Of a stretch of 41,704 nucleotides of DNA, positions 8,078 to 16,180 are shown piece by piece; the stretch's first letter is position 1, and each line of letters begins with the position of its first letter. The stretch comes from DAOMOD01 sp964526035. GTDB taxonomy: Bacteria > Pseudomonadota > Gammaproteobacteria > Xanthomonadales > BPKI01. The stretch lies in the NCBI GenBank assembly GCA_964526035.1, contig CAZGKE010000012.1, forward strand, positions 1 through 41,704. The letters are read 5' to 3'. A program made the translations under genes and the position numbers. The notes under the pieces are model-generated. The model was not told the DNA's origin. It ran no database searches and worked only from the letters and a program-made list of their open reading frames with translations.

Positions 8078-9898
8078 TCACTCCCCGCATTGCGGGGCGG
8101 AGGACAGGCGCAGCATGGTGTTTGCGCTCTGCCAGCTGATCGCCTCCAGATTGCCGCTGCCGGCTACATCGAGCTCCAGGGTGATCGACTGTTCGCCCAG
8201 CGACAGCAGGGCCGAACCTGCGACAGTCGGGAAGGGCGTGGAGTGATCACATGCCGGGCACGGTCCACCGCTGAATATCCATGCCTCGGCCGTGCCGGGA
8301 CCGTCCGGATAGTCGAGATAGGCCCAGCGGGCGACGCCGTTGCTGTCGTAGAAATAGAAGACGCCGGCCAGCGTGTCGGCAGCTTCCTGGATCGAGACGC
8401 CGTAACCGGCGTCCGTCGGGTCGAACCAGGTCCCGGTCTGGCCCACGGCGCCCGTTTCGCAGGTGCCCGCCAGATAGTCGAAATCCGCGGTTCCAGCGCT
8501 GCCATGAAGGCGCCAGGTGAAATGCAGACTGGTGCGGGTCCGGTTGGAGAGCAGTACATGGCCCACCGCCTGGCGCACGATCTCACCGTCCTCGTCGCGG
8601 GAAAACTCGTAGAGCTCGGCACGCCAGCCGTCGCGCACCAGGCTCACGTCGTCGGAGAAGTACCAGGTGGGCAGTCCTTCCTCGTCGTAGGTGTACCAGA
8701 CCAGGTAGTGATGATCGTCCACGCGGTTGATCTCGACGCCCGAACCGGGCCGCGCAACTTCCGCCCAGAGGCCAGGCGCAGGAAAGGGCGCCACGTCGAG
8801 GGCCTGCGGTCGGATCACCCCCGGCTTGTTGCTGCTGCCAAAAGGCGAGGCGGGATCGAAGCGCACGGCCGCGCCGGCCATTTCACGGCTGTTGTTCAGG
8901 CCGTAGGCGAAGAATGTATCAAAGCTTTCAAAAAAACCTGGTTCCAGCAGGTCATCAAGCGCGATGGGTTCCGCCGCACCGGCTGCAAGAAACCAGAACA
9001 CCTGCTCACCGGTGTCGAACATCGACTCGCCCAGGATGTCGCCACGATCGTTGATGGCGTGCGCTCCGGCGGTCCACCCCACGATGTCCTCGTTGGGAAA
9101 CGGAAGCCTCTGACCGACGCCGTCAACCCACTTCATGGGCACGCGTCGATTGTCGGCAAGTTCATGCAGGTAGCCCACGACGACGCCTGCTTCATTGACA
9201 TCCAGCGCATAGCTCTGAGCAGCCACGGACGGATCGTGCAAGTCCACAACCGAGAAGTCATCGAGGGTCAACAGGAAGGCTTCGAGGCCGCCGCCGCCAT
9301 TGGGTGAGCGAGCACCCACCAGCTGGTTCCGGTTGTTGAGCGCCCCGACAACCGCAAGTCCATGGTGGGGAAACGCGTTGGCCAACGACATTCGTTCGCC
9401 ATCGGGAAAGGCGACTTGCGGCTCCGAAGCGCTGAACACCGCGCTGCCGAGATCGTTGAATGCGAGCACGCTCCCGCCGACCGCAGCATCGATCTCGTCA
9501 TCGGTAAGGAGATTGCGCATCGGCTCGCCTTCCCGGCGCAAGAAAGGCATGTCGACGACGCCCGGAACGCCACTGAACACGACGTTCTTTCCGGCGAAGC
9601 CGGCCAGATCGCCGAAGCCATTGATCAGGCGTGGACTGGCGTGGGTATCGGCATCGAACCCGGAAACTTCGCCAAGTACCCCCAGGCGGTACAGGAAGCC
9701 GAGCCCGCGGAACTGCTCGTCTTCGGCGATGCCGACGATCTCCCCGGACTCGTTGATGGCGAAGGCCAGGCCGAGGGTCTCGGGATTCGGTTCGTCAAAA
9801 GTCGGAATCTGTTCGAACTCGAAGCTTCCAGGCTCCATGGCCGAAGCTGGACTGGAAACGAGGAGAGCCAGGATCAGGAAACAGATGGTGATGCGCAC
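8078..9898 (-). CDS. Secreted HAF-repeat protein with WYTYD-type C-terminal repeats
   Basis: The start is a GTG at 9898 with GGAGG eight nt upstream, directly opening a Sec signal (VRITICFLILALLVSSPASA); the longer in-frame ATG start adds a basic, unlikely extension. The 606-aa protein has an N-terminal region of HAF-type repeats with cores AINESGEIVG, ALNNRNQLVG, ALDVNEAGVVVG, AINDRGDILG and GLNNSREMAG, probably a beta-propeller-like fold. The last 220 residues hold two copies of a module around GSGVEINRVDDHHYLVWYTY and DAGYGVSIQEAADTLAGVFY. These modules are frequent at the C-terminus of exported proteins in Lysobacterales (my recollection). Likely periplasmic or extracellular; no enzymatic motif. 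It lies 227 nt downstream of the NTPase operon and could be read through from it. Confidence 0.75.
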   Translation of the reverse strand: MRITICFLILALLVSSPASAMEPGSFEFEQIPTFDEPNPETLGLAFAINESGEIVGIAEDEQFRGLGFLYRLGVLGEVSGFDADTHASPRLINGFGDLAGFAGKNVVFSGVPGVVDMPFLRREGEPMRNLLTDDEIDAAVGGSVLAFNDLGSAVFSASEPQVAFPDGERMSLANAFPHHGLAVVGALNNRNQLVGARSPNGGGGLEAFLLTLDDFSVVDLHDPSVAAQSYALDVNEAGVVVGYLHELADNRRVPMKWVDGVGQRLPFPNEDIVGWTAGAHAINDRGDILGESMFDTGEQVFWFLAAGAAEPIALDDLLEPGFFESFDTFFAYGLNNSREMAGAAVRFDPASPFGSSNKPGVIRPQALDVAPFPAPGLWAEVARPGSGVEINRVDDHHYLVWYTYDEEGLPTWYFSDDVSLVRDGWRAELYEFSRDEDGEIVRQAVGHVLLSNRTRTSLHFTWRLHGSAGTADFDYLAGTCETGAVGQTGTWFDPTDAGYGVSIQEAADTLAGVFYFYDSNGVARWAYLDYPDGPGTAEAWIFSGGPCPACDHSTPFPTVAGSALLSLGEQSITLELDVAGSGNLEAISWQSANTMLRLSSAPQCGE

Positions 9899-10125
9899 CT
9901 TGGAAACCTCCGTCGCCGGGCGGAGTGTTTCGCCCGAGGCTGGTGGATGACCCCGACACCTCGGAGTCGCATGAAATACGTCAACCGCTGCGCAGCATAC
10001 GCCTCTGCCGGGCGGGACCGGAACATGACGGCTTCTTTGTGAAGTCCCTCTTCGACACCTGCAGCGACGACGTCGAGTACACGACGCAGCTTCGCGCAAG
10101 CCAGTCGCAGCTGGTCGTCGCCAGA

Positions 10126-12327
10126 TCACGGGACAGCGGCAAGGGTGTCGATCTCGCGTCGCAGGAGGGCGTCCGTTTCGCTGTCGCGAAATTGCATGGC
10201 AAACAGCGGTACGGCGAATACATGGCGGTCGTCCTCGCGCTTGAACACGTAGGCAATCAGCAGTCGAGCAAAGGCCTGCCTGAGCGCCTCGGCCTCGCAG
10301 TGGACGCCGGCTTCTGCCAGCGCGGTCATCGCTTCGGCCAGGGTGATTGCAGCGGTCTCGTCGGAAGCGGCGGCGACCGCGCGCCGCGCCAGCATGTAGA
10401 CGAGGATGCGATCAAGGGCGCAGGCGCGTGGGTCGGGGCTCAGTCGCGACCAGCCTGTCAGCGCGTCAAGCATGGCGTCCGACGCCAGTGCCCGTCGCAC
10501 CGCGCTTGCGTCGATGCGGCGTTCGGCGTGGTCGAGGTGCTCCAGGCAGTGCTCGCAGACGATAGCCACCAGGTTGGCCCGTTCCCCGCAGGCGGTCACC
10601 AGCTCTTCGACCAGTTGCGGCGAAGCGAAGGACACACCCAGTCGGGCCAACGGTTGCGTGGCCAGGGCAATGCAGGCGTCATGTTCCAGCGCGCCAAGCG
10701 TGATGACTTCGCCGAAATTGCGAATGGGCGATACGTAGTCGAGCGACGTCGCCTGATAGAGATCCCAGAAGCCGGCAAGCATGAAGTGGCAGACGCCCTC
10801 TTCGCTCAGACTGCGCAGACTGGCGAGCTGCGGATAGCCGCGGGTCGCCTCCTCGCGCAGGAACAGGTCGGCCTCGTCTATCAGCAGCAGCAGACGCCGG
10901 CCGCCGCTGCGCGCTGCCAGCTCCGTGAGCGCGACTTCCAGACTTGTGTCCAGTGGCAGCGAGAGTTCGGCGGCGAGGCGGGCGTCAAGGCGGTGGTCGC
11001 GCAGCGACAGGTAGCGGCAGTGGACGTGCGGGTGCTCGGCGAAACGACGTTCGATCGCCTTCATCAGACTGGTCTTGCCGAGCTGACGTCCGCCGACCAG
11101 CAGATAGTTGCCGGGCTCACGGTTGAGCACGCGTGCCAGCAGCTGCTCGCGCCCGAAGAACACCGACGCGCGGGTGATGCCGCCGCGCGTCTGGTAGGGG
11201 GAAAGGCGGGTGACGCGGAGTTGGCGGGCGAGCTGGGCGGTCAGCACATGAACGGGGTCCGGGTGCAGCAACAGCTCGCTCTGCGCGGCCTGATCGAGGC
11301 AGGCGCACAGATTGGCGCCATCGCGGGCATACGCGGTCAACGCGAGGTCGGCGCGCGGGTCGGGGCTGGCAACGAGAATGACATCCTGTCCGGTCTGGGT
11401 CGCGCGCAGGTGGCGGACCAGATCCCTTGGCGAAACACCGGCGTCGGGCAGGTAGAACAGGACGCGGTCCAGGGCCAGGGGGAAGTCGGCAGGCAAGTGC
11501 CATTCGAATACTGCGCCGGGAAGCTGCCAACCGGCGCTCGGCTCGCAGCGCGCCGAGATTCGCAGCGCGAGGACTTGCGCACGCGCCCCGGGATCCGCCT
11601 GGTCAAAGCCCAGGGCCTCTTTCCAGTCGTCTTCCGAAATGCGCGCGGCGGCGAGACTGGCCTCGCGCCTGCGCAACCACCCGAGCTGGCGGTGCAGACG
11701 CGGCAGCAGGCGCACCGGTTGGCGGCGAAGACTCAGGGGATGCTTGCGGATCCCTGCCAGCCGCGGGTCGGCGAAGGCGAGCAGCGCGACAACGACGGCC
11801 AGTGCGGCCAGACTTCCGCCGAGCAGCAGAAGAAGCCATTCCTGAGGGCCCCAGCGATTCTGCGGCAGGCATTCGTAGGGAAGCCAGCGCATCGGAAGAG
11901 CCGGGCTGTCGGGAATGCAATCCCAGCTCTGCAAGCCGGGGTCGAAACGCATGTGCAGGCGCGCCCCGCGCAGCCCGGATTCAGGTGGGTAGACGGTGCC
12001 CAGGGTAAAGCGGACTTCCATCGAAGCGGGAAACTCGATCAGAAAAAGTCCGGAATCGCGTACCCGGTTCACGGCTTGGGCGTCCACAGGCCAGGCGTTG
12101 CGAACGCGGAAGTGCTCGACCGCTTCGGCGCGGACGCGGCTGGTATCGGCGCGCACCACGCCCATCAGCGTCGCTGTTTCGGCGTCGGCGGAAAGCATGG
12201 GAAGTATCAATGGATTCAGCCATGGCGCGAACAGCGCAGTGCCCACCAGCCAGGTGGTCACGGCAATGAGGATCGGCCGCAGCCCCGGAATTCGCCCCAG
12301 GCTTCGTCGATGCAGTCGGTCGCTCAC
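10126..12327 (-). CDS. Membrane NTPase with a pilin-like extracytoplasmic domain
   Basis: A 733-aa protein beginning at a GTG that overlaps the stop of the upstream HTH gene (GTGA). TM1 is about residues 17-40. Residues 45-160 form an extracytoplasmic domain that reads like the globular part of a type IV pilin: an amphipathic helix with EHFRVRNAWPVDA, then a beta region closing with SWDCIPD...WLPYEC, i.e. a D-region-like Cys137-Cys153 pair. TM2 is about 164-186. The cytoplasmic part contains a STAND/AAA-type NTPase introduced by VFFGRE, with Walker A GGRQLGKTS (412-420) and Walker B LLLLIDEAD (479-487), then a helical C-terminus that probably includes winged helices. No prepilin peptidase site is present, so it is not a pilin itself. 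It likely couples an external or periplasmic signal to nucleotide hydrolysis. Biological role unknown. Confidence 0.7.
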   Translation of the reverse strand: MSDRLHRRSLGRIPGLRPILIAVTTWLVGTALFAPWLNPLILPMLSADAETATLMGVVRADTSRVRAEAVEHFRVRNAWPVDAQAVNRVRDSGLFLIEFPASMEVRFTLGTVYPPESGLRGARLHMRFDPGLQSWDCIPDSPALPMRWLPYECLPQNRWGPQEWLLLLLGGSLAALAVVVALLAFADPRLAGIRKHPLSLRRQPVRLLPRLHRQLGWLRRREASLAAARISEDDWKEALGFDQADPGARAQVLALRISARCEPSAGWQLPGAVFEWHLPADFPLALDRVLFYLPDAGVSPRDLVRHLRATQTGQDVILVASPDPRADLALTAYARDGANLCACLDQAAQSELLLHPDPVHVLTAQLARQLRVTRLSPYQTRGGITRASVFFGREQLLARVLNREPGNYLLVGGRQLGKTSLMKAIERRFAEHPHVHCRYLSLRDHRLDARLAAELSLPLDTSLEVALTELAARSGGRRLLLLIDEADLFLREEATRGYPQLASLRSLSEEGVCHFMLAGFWDLYQATSLDYVSPIRNFGEVITLGALEHDACIALATQPLARLGVSFASPQLVEELVTACGERANLVAIVCEHCLEHLDHAERRIDASAVRRALASDAMLDALTGWSRLSPDPRACALDRILVYMLARRAVAAASDETAAITLAEAMTALAEAGVHCEAEALRQAFARLLIAYVFKREDDRHVFAVPLFAMQFRDSETDALLRREIDTLAAVP

Positions 12328-13523
12328 GCGGAGCCGCTGCCGGACTCAAGAATCAGTTCGCACGCACGGCGAACTGCCGGGCATCGCCATTCCAGCCAGT
12401 TGCCGTCAGGACCGCTTCTCGGAACGACCAGGTTGGCCCAGTAGAGCGCACGCAGCAACGGATCGAGCGCATAGGGAAGCGCCGGCGCCAGTCGATCGCT
12501 GCATAGCCAGCCCGCCATGGCTTCCCTCGCATGCGGCGCTGCAAGCACGAGCGGAAGGCTCTGCAACAGCGGCGCGTGCCGCGCCAGCCGGCGTTCCGCC
12601 TCGGCATCGTCGACGCGCTCGTCTCCAGCCAGCATGCGCAAGGTGGCATCAGCCAGCAGTGGATGTCCGCCGGAAAGCCCGAGCACGCGCGCGGCGTCTA
12701 CTTCGTCGAGACCGGCTCTCCGGCCCATGGCGCGGATATCGTTGCCATCAAGTTCAGGCCAGGCCTCCGCGGTCGCTATGTTGAGCAGCGACAGATCACC
12801 GCCCTGGTACTTGAGGTCGGCCAGCGCAGCGCCGCCGCAGATCAACAGGTGCAGACGCCCGCTGTACATCTCGCTCAGGCTGCGCAGGATCCCTGCCAGC
12901 ACCTCGCGCAGCAGCGGATCACCCTGCTCGAACCGGCTCACCAGACAGAAAAGCGTTTCGCGCCCCTGCAGGCGGTTGGCCAGTGCCTGCTCGAAACCAA
13001 AGTCCGAATCCACACCCTCGAATCCGCACTGGGAAGCGACGGCCGCAAAGTAGCCGGCCGCATCGGCAGCCAGGCTGTAGGGCGGCTGCACGTGCAGCAC
13101 TGCGCCGGCACCGTAGCGGCGCGTGGCCTCCTCCAGCAGGGCCTCGCGCTCCGGCGGTTGCCCGAGGTGTGCCTGGGTCAGCAGCATCAGAACCGGGTAC
13201 GGTCGCAGGCCGCCCAGCCGGTCGAGCACGCGCTGTACGGCAGGCGGAGTTGACGCTGCGATGTCGGCGCCGGCATCGGTCGGAAAGGCGGGTTCGAAGC
13301 CCACCGATGCAAGGAAGCGGTTGGTCTCATGCTCGGTCAGGCGCAGGTAGGCCGCGCAGCCGAGCAGCCGGTCCCGATGTTTGGGGCTGGGCAGCGAGGA
13401 TCCATTGCGCCAGTTGTTCACCGCCTCGCGACTCATGCCGATCTCGCTGGCCACGCCTGCTGCGCTGGCGCGGATTCGGCGCATGTACCTGGCCAACAGT
13501 TGAGGGAATTCGGAATCTGACAT
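12324..13523 (-). CDS. HTH regulator fused to a degenerate NTPase domain
   Basis: About 399 aa from ATG 13523; an in-frame ATG at 13589 is possible, but the HTH begins just after MSDSEFPQLL, so the shorter form is preferred. Residues about 8-60 are a Cro/C1-type helix-turn-helix (ASEIGMSREAVNNWRNGSSL). The remainder resembles the NTPase core of the downstream gene: LRSLSEMYSGRLHLLICGG aligns in order and character with LRSLSEEGVCHFMLAGF there, followed in both by a lid-like helical region with GGHPLL-type residues. No Walker A P-loop is visible, so it is probably a non-hydrolysing paralogue. The four-base overlap with the membrane NTPase implies translational coupling and joint function, for example as a signal-dependent transcription factor controlled by the membrane partner. 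That mechanism is inferred. Confidence 0.65.
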   Translation of the reverse strand: MSDSEFPQLLARYMRRIRASAAGVASEIGMSREAVNNWRNGSSLPSPKHRDRLLGCAAYLRLTEHETNRFLASVGFEPAFPTDAGADIAASTPPAVQRVLDRLGGLRPYPVLMLLTQAHLGQPPEREALLEEATRRYGAGAVLHVQPPYSLAADAAGYFAAVASQCGFEGVDSDFGFEQALANRLQGRETLFCLVSRFEQGDPLLREVLAGILRSLSEMYSGRLHLLICGGAALADLKYQGGDLSLLNIATAEAWPELDGNDIRAMGRRAGLDEVDAARVLGLSGGHPLLADATLRMLAGDERVDDAEAERRLARHAPLLQSLPLVLAAPHAREAMAGWLCSDRLAPALPYALDPLLRALYWANLVVPRSGPDGNWLEWRCPAVRRACELILESGSGSA

Positions 13524-13604
13524 GGCTGCCGGGCCGGTGGGTCGATGCACCCTACCGGCCCAGCGTGTGATGTCAATCTCCGCCCGCATGCTGGCGGCGG
13601 ACCT

Positions 13605-14330
13605 TCAGCGCAGCAAACCGGGCAGAAACACTACCCATGCGGCTGCGAGTGCCGCGTACTTGAGCCCCGTGAGGAGATGTCCGGGTGGGGTGAAGACCTT
13701 GGCCTGCAGGATCTGCATCAGCGGCGGGGCCTTGATCCGACGCACCAGGTTCCATGCTGCCAACGCGCAGAGCAGCAGACCGATCACGGTGACGCCGGTG
13801 GGCCCCAACAGCTCCAGCGCCCACACGAACAATCGCTTGACGGTCCGATTGCTTCCGCTCACGTCGTAGCCGCCGGCTGCCTGGATCGTTATGGCCGCCC
13901 TGGCAAGGACCACCGTGAGGAAACCGAGGATGCTCAGGGCCAGCAGCGAACCGAAAGCTGCACGGGGAAGGTTGTACTGGTCCTCGTAGAGGGAAAAGCG
14001 GCCATCAGTAGCCCGTTCGATCCCTGCGAACACTTCCGTGCGCACGCCGGCGTCGTCGATCGAGACCGTGACGGTGTTCTTGTTCTTGCCATCGCGCACG
14101 GTGAAATCGATGTCCTCGTCACCGCTTTCGAGCTGCACACGCTGGACTGAACGCAGCACCACATGGGTGGCGCCGTCGTCGAACACCGTATTCGGCGAGC
14201 GTCCGCTTTCCAGCGCGGCCACCTGGCGTCGACAGGTATCGACGTCCATATGCTGCGCGTAAACCACTTCGTCGCTAACCAGAATCAACTGCACCCGGTC
14301 GCCGTCCCCGTCTTGCCAGTACTGCATCAT
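13605..14330 (-). CDS. Small membrane protein, first gene of the NTPase operon
   Basis: The start is placed at ATG 14330 (ATGATG), preceded by GGGGA nine nt upstream; the frame stays open far upstream but that sequence is arginine-rich and overlaps the desaturase gene, so it is not coding. The 241-aa product has a soluble, strand-rich N-terminal domain (1-125) containing THVVLRSVQRVQL and charged turns. Three hydrophobic segments follow at about 137-160, 177-200 and 221-240. It could be a PH-like or sensor domain on a membrane anchor, but I do not recognise the family. Its gene precedes the HTH-NTPase and pilin-NTPase genes on the same strand, with about 80 nt to the chosen start, so the three probably form one operon. 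Confidence 0.55.
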   Translation of the reverse strand: MMQYWQDGDGDRVQLILVSDEVVYAQHMDVDTCRRQVAALESGRSPNTVFDDGATHVVLRSVQRVQLESGDEDIDFTVRDGKNKNTVTVSIDDAGVRTEVFAGIERATDGRFSLYEDQYNLPRAAFGSLLALSILGFLTVVLARAAITIQAAGGYDVSGSNRTVKRLFVWALELLGPTGVTVIGLLLCALAAWNLVRRIKAPPLMQILQAKVFTPPGHLLTGLKYAALAAAWVVFLPGLLR

Positions 14331-14470
14331 CTCGATAGTTCCCCGCCGGAAGAAGCGCCCGGTCCTGCGCGCTACGACGTACCTGCCGCAGCGGAAACAA
14401 GTATGGGTGGACGGCTTTGCACGGGGTATTCCGGATGTGTCCAGTGGCGAGAACTGCGCTTGACGTTTCG

Positions 14471-15280
14471 TCAAGCGCGCATGCCCGATTGCGGGCGAGG
14501 TGGTTCTCCCATTCCCCGGTTCGGCGCCTTTCCCGGAGTTCCTGATTTCGCCTGCCCTACCGTCTCCTGCGTCGGCAGCTTGCCCATCAGCATGCGCCCC
14601 AATTGCACCTCGCGATCGTTCGAGAATCCGCACAGCGGCGGCGATCGACGCGGGTTGTCGAAGGTGCCGAACAGCATGTCCCACAGCGGCAGATCGGAAT
14701 AGTTGTTGCGATGCCAGCCGCGCTGGTGGTGACGACGATGGCTCTCCGGACGCTGGAACAGAAAGCCGAGCCAATACGGCGTGCGAACGTTCCAGTGGTA
14801 GAACAGCTCGCCGAGTCCCGCCAGAGTGACGCACATCGCGGCCGTTGGCGGCGATACGCCGACCACACAGTACAACAACGCGCTGGTCATCAATCCGTTG
14901 ACGAGGATCTCCAGTGGATGCTTGTAGAAGGTGGCCAGAATCTCAAGCCGCGTCACGCTGTGGTGGATCTGGTGCAGGCGCCAGAGCAGCGGGATCTCGT
15001 GGCGGGCGCGGTGCCACCAGTAAAAGACGAAAGTGATGGCGACGTAGCCGATCACGGTGCCGGCGAGCATGCCCAGTGGTTCGGCGCTCCACAGGCGGAA
15101 GGCGGGCAGCCAGCGATCCCAGGTCGAGGCGGCCAGATACACGACGGCCACCTGGGCAGCATTGAGCGCCACTACCCGCAGCATCCACCAACGCGTCGAG
15201 GGCAGAACACTGCCGGGGCGAAGGCGCTCAACCACGAGCATGAGCAGGGCGCAGATCGATACATATAGTACGGGGTCCAT
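14471..15280 (-). CDS. Sterol desaturase / fatty acid hydroxylase family membrane protein
   Basis: A 269-aa integral membrane di-iron oxygenase. The start at 15280 (MDPVLYVSIC) has GAAGG at normal spacing; an upstream in-frame start lacks this. Four or more membrane segments carry the histidine clusters of the family: HRARH, HQIHH, HPLEI, ESHRRHH and HRNNYSD. These bind two irons that hydroxylate or desaturate a lipid substrate within the inner membrane. Bacterial members act on fatty acids, ether lipids or carotenoids, and the sequence does not say which. It is divergent from the HTH regulator at 15401, whose palindromic site lies in the shared 120-bp promoter region, so it may be a regulatory target. 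The C-terminal 35 residues are low-complexity and hydrophilic. Confidence 0.85.
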   Translation of the reverse strand: MDPVLYVSICALLMLVVERLRPGSVLPSTRWWMLRVVALNAAQVAVVYLAASTWDRWLPAFRLWSAEPLGMLAGTVIGYVAITFVFYWWHRARHEIPLLWRLHQIHHSVTRLEILATFYKHPLEILVNGLMTSALLYCVVGVSPPTAAMCVTLAGLGELFYHWNVRTPYWLGFLFQRPESHRRHHQRGWHRNNYSDLPLWDMLFGTFDNPRRSPPLCGFSNDREVQLGRMLMGKLPTQETVGQAKSGTPGKAPNRGMGEPPRPQSGMRA

Positions 15281-15362
15281 GGCAAACCTTCGCGGCAGGA
15301 GGGTTGGCCACACCATCGGGGCGGGGACACGCGAAGCACAACTTGTTCGTGAAAAGTCGCGT

Positions 15363-15377
15363 GAAATGGACCATTTC
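15363..15377. promoter_or_regulatory. Perfect palindrome, candidate operator
   Basis: GAAATGGACCATTTC is an exact inverted repeat (7-bp arms around one base) in the 120-bp region between the divergent desaturase and HTH genes. It ends 23 nt before the HTH start codon, immediately upstream of an AT-rich stretch with TACATAAT (possible -10). Symmetry and position fit autoregulation by the adjacent HTH protein. Confidence 0.6.
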
Positions 15378-15400
15378 GTATTACATAATGCTACCTAATC

Positions 15401-16180
15401 ATGAGCCAGACTCAATCCATTCACCTCGCCTTGAAGCGCCTGATGCGCGCCAACGGGCGCACCTACGCGCAAGCGGCACCCGTGCTGGATCTCAGCGAAG
15501 CCAGCGTCAAGCGCCTCTTCGCCCGCTCCGAACTGTCCCTCGACCGCATCGAACGTCTCTGCGACTGGATGGGCGTGGATGTCGCCGAACTGGTGCAGCG
15601 AGCCGCCGACGTGGCGCCGCTGGTGACCACGCTTTCGCAAGAGCAGGAGCGCGAACTGGTGCGCGATTCAGGCCTGCTGCTGACTGCGTATCTGATTCTC
15701 AATCACTGGGACGAGGCCGACATCCTTGCCGCGTTCCGTTTCGAAAAGCGAGCGTTCGAAGGACATCTTCTTCGGCTTGCCCGCCTGGGCCTGATCGAGC
15801 TGTCTCCTTACGGGAGAATCAGGCTGCGCACGGCGCGTAACTTTTCCTGGCGCAAGGACGGACCGATCCAGCGCTATTTTGCCGAGCGGGTGCTGCCGGA
15901 GTTTCTGCGCACCAGCTTTGCCGGCGATGACGAGCGCATGCATTTTCTCGGCGGCATGCTCTCGCGGCGATCTCTGCTTGCGCTGCACGACGCCATGCAG
16001 GACCTGGCACGGCGCTTCGACGAACTGGTGCGCGAAGATTTGCAATTGCCCGTAGCCGAGCGCAATGGCGTAAGCCTGTTCATCGGGTCGCGGCGCTGGG
16101 AATTCTCTGATTTTTCCAAGCTGCGGCGGACGGACACGGAGCCGGTTCCGAGGCGGCTGCCAAAAATGCGGATGCGGTGA
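15401..16180 (+). CDS. Cro/C1-type HTH transcriptional regulator
   Basis: A 259-aa regulator. Residues about 5-65 form the HTH (LKRLMRANGRTYAQAAPVLD, then SEASVKRLFARSELSLDRIE), followed by a helical 190-residue C-terminal domain containing LVRDSGLLLTAYLILNHWDE that I do not recognise as a known ligand domain. This layout is common in small XRE regulators of Gammaproteobacteria with a conserved but uncharacterised C-terminus. The ATG lacks a clear ribosome site, and the upstream AT-rich stretch lies close enough that a short leader is likely. It is divergent from the desaturase gene and overlaps the next gene by four bases (GTGA). The perfect palindrome just upstream suggests it controls itself and perhaps the desaturase. 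Confidence 0.8.
   Translation: MSQTQSIHLALKRLMRANGRTYAQAAPVLDLSEASVKRLFARSELSLDRIERLCDWMGVDVAELVQRAADVAPLVTTLSQEQERELVRDSGLLLTAYLILNHWDEADILAAFRFEKRAFEGHLLRLARLGLIELSPYGRIRLRTARNFSWRKDGPIQRYFAERVLPEFLRTSFAGDDERMHFLGGMLSRRSLLALHDAMQDLARRFDELVREDLQLPVAERNGVSLFIGSRRWEFSDFSKLRRTDTEPVPRRLPKMRMR

Noticed and set aside
9925..12444. A very long open frame (839 codons) on the plus strand
   Set aside because: It lies opposite the NTPase gene, which has clear Walker motifs; the plus-strand translation is Gln/Arg/Gly-rich with no domain. It is a GC-driven shadow.
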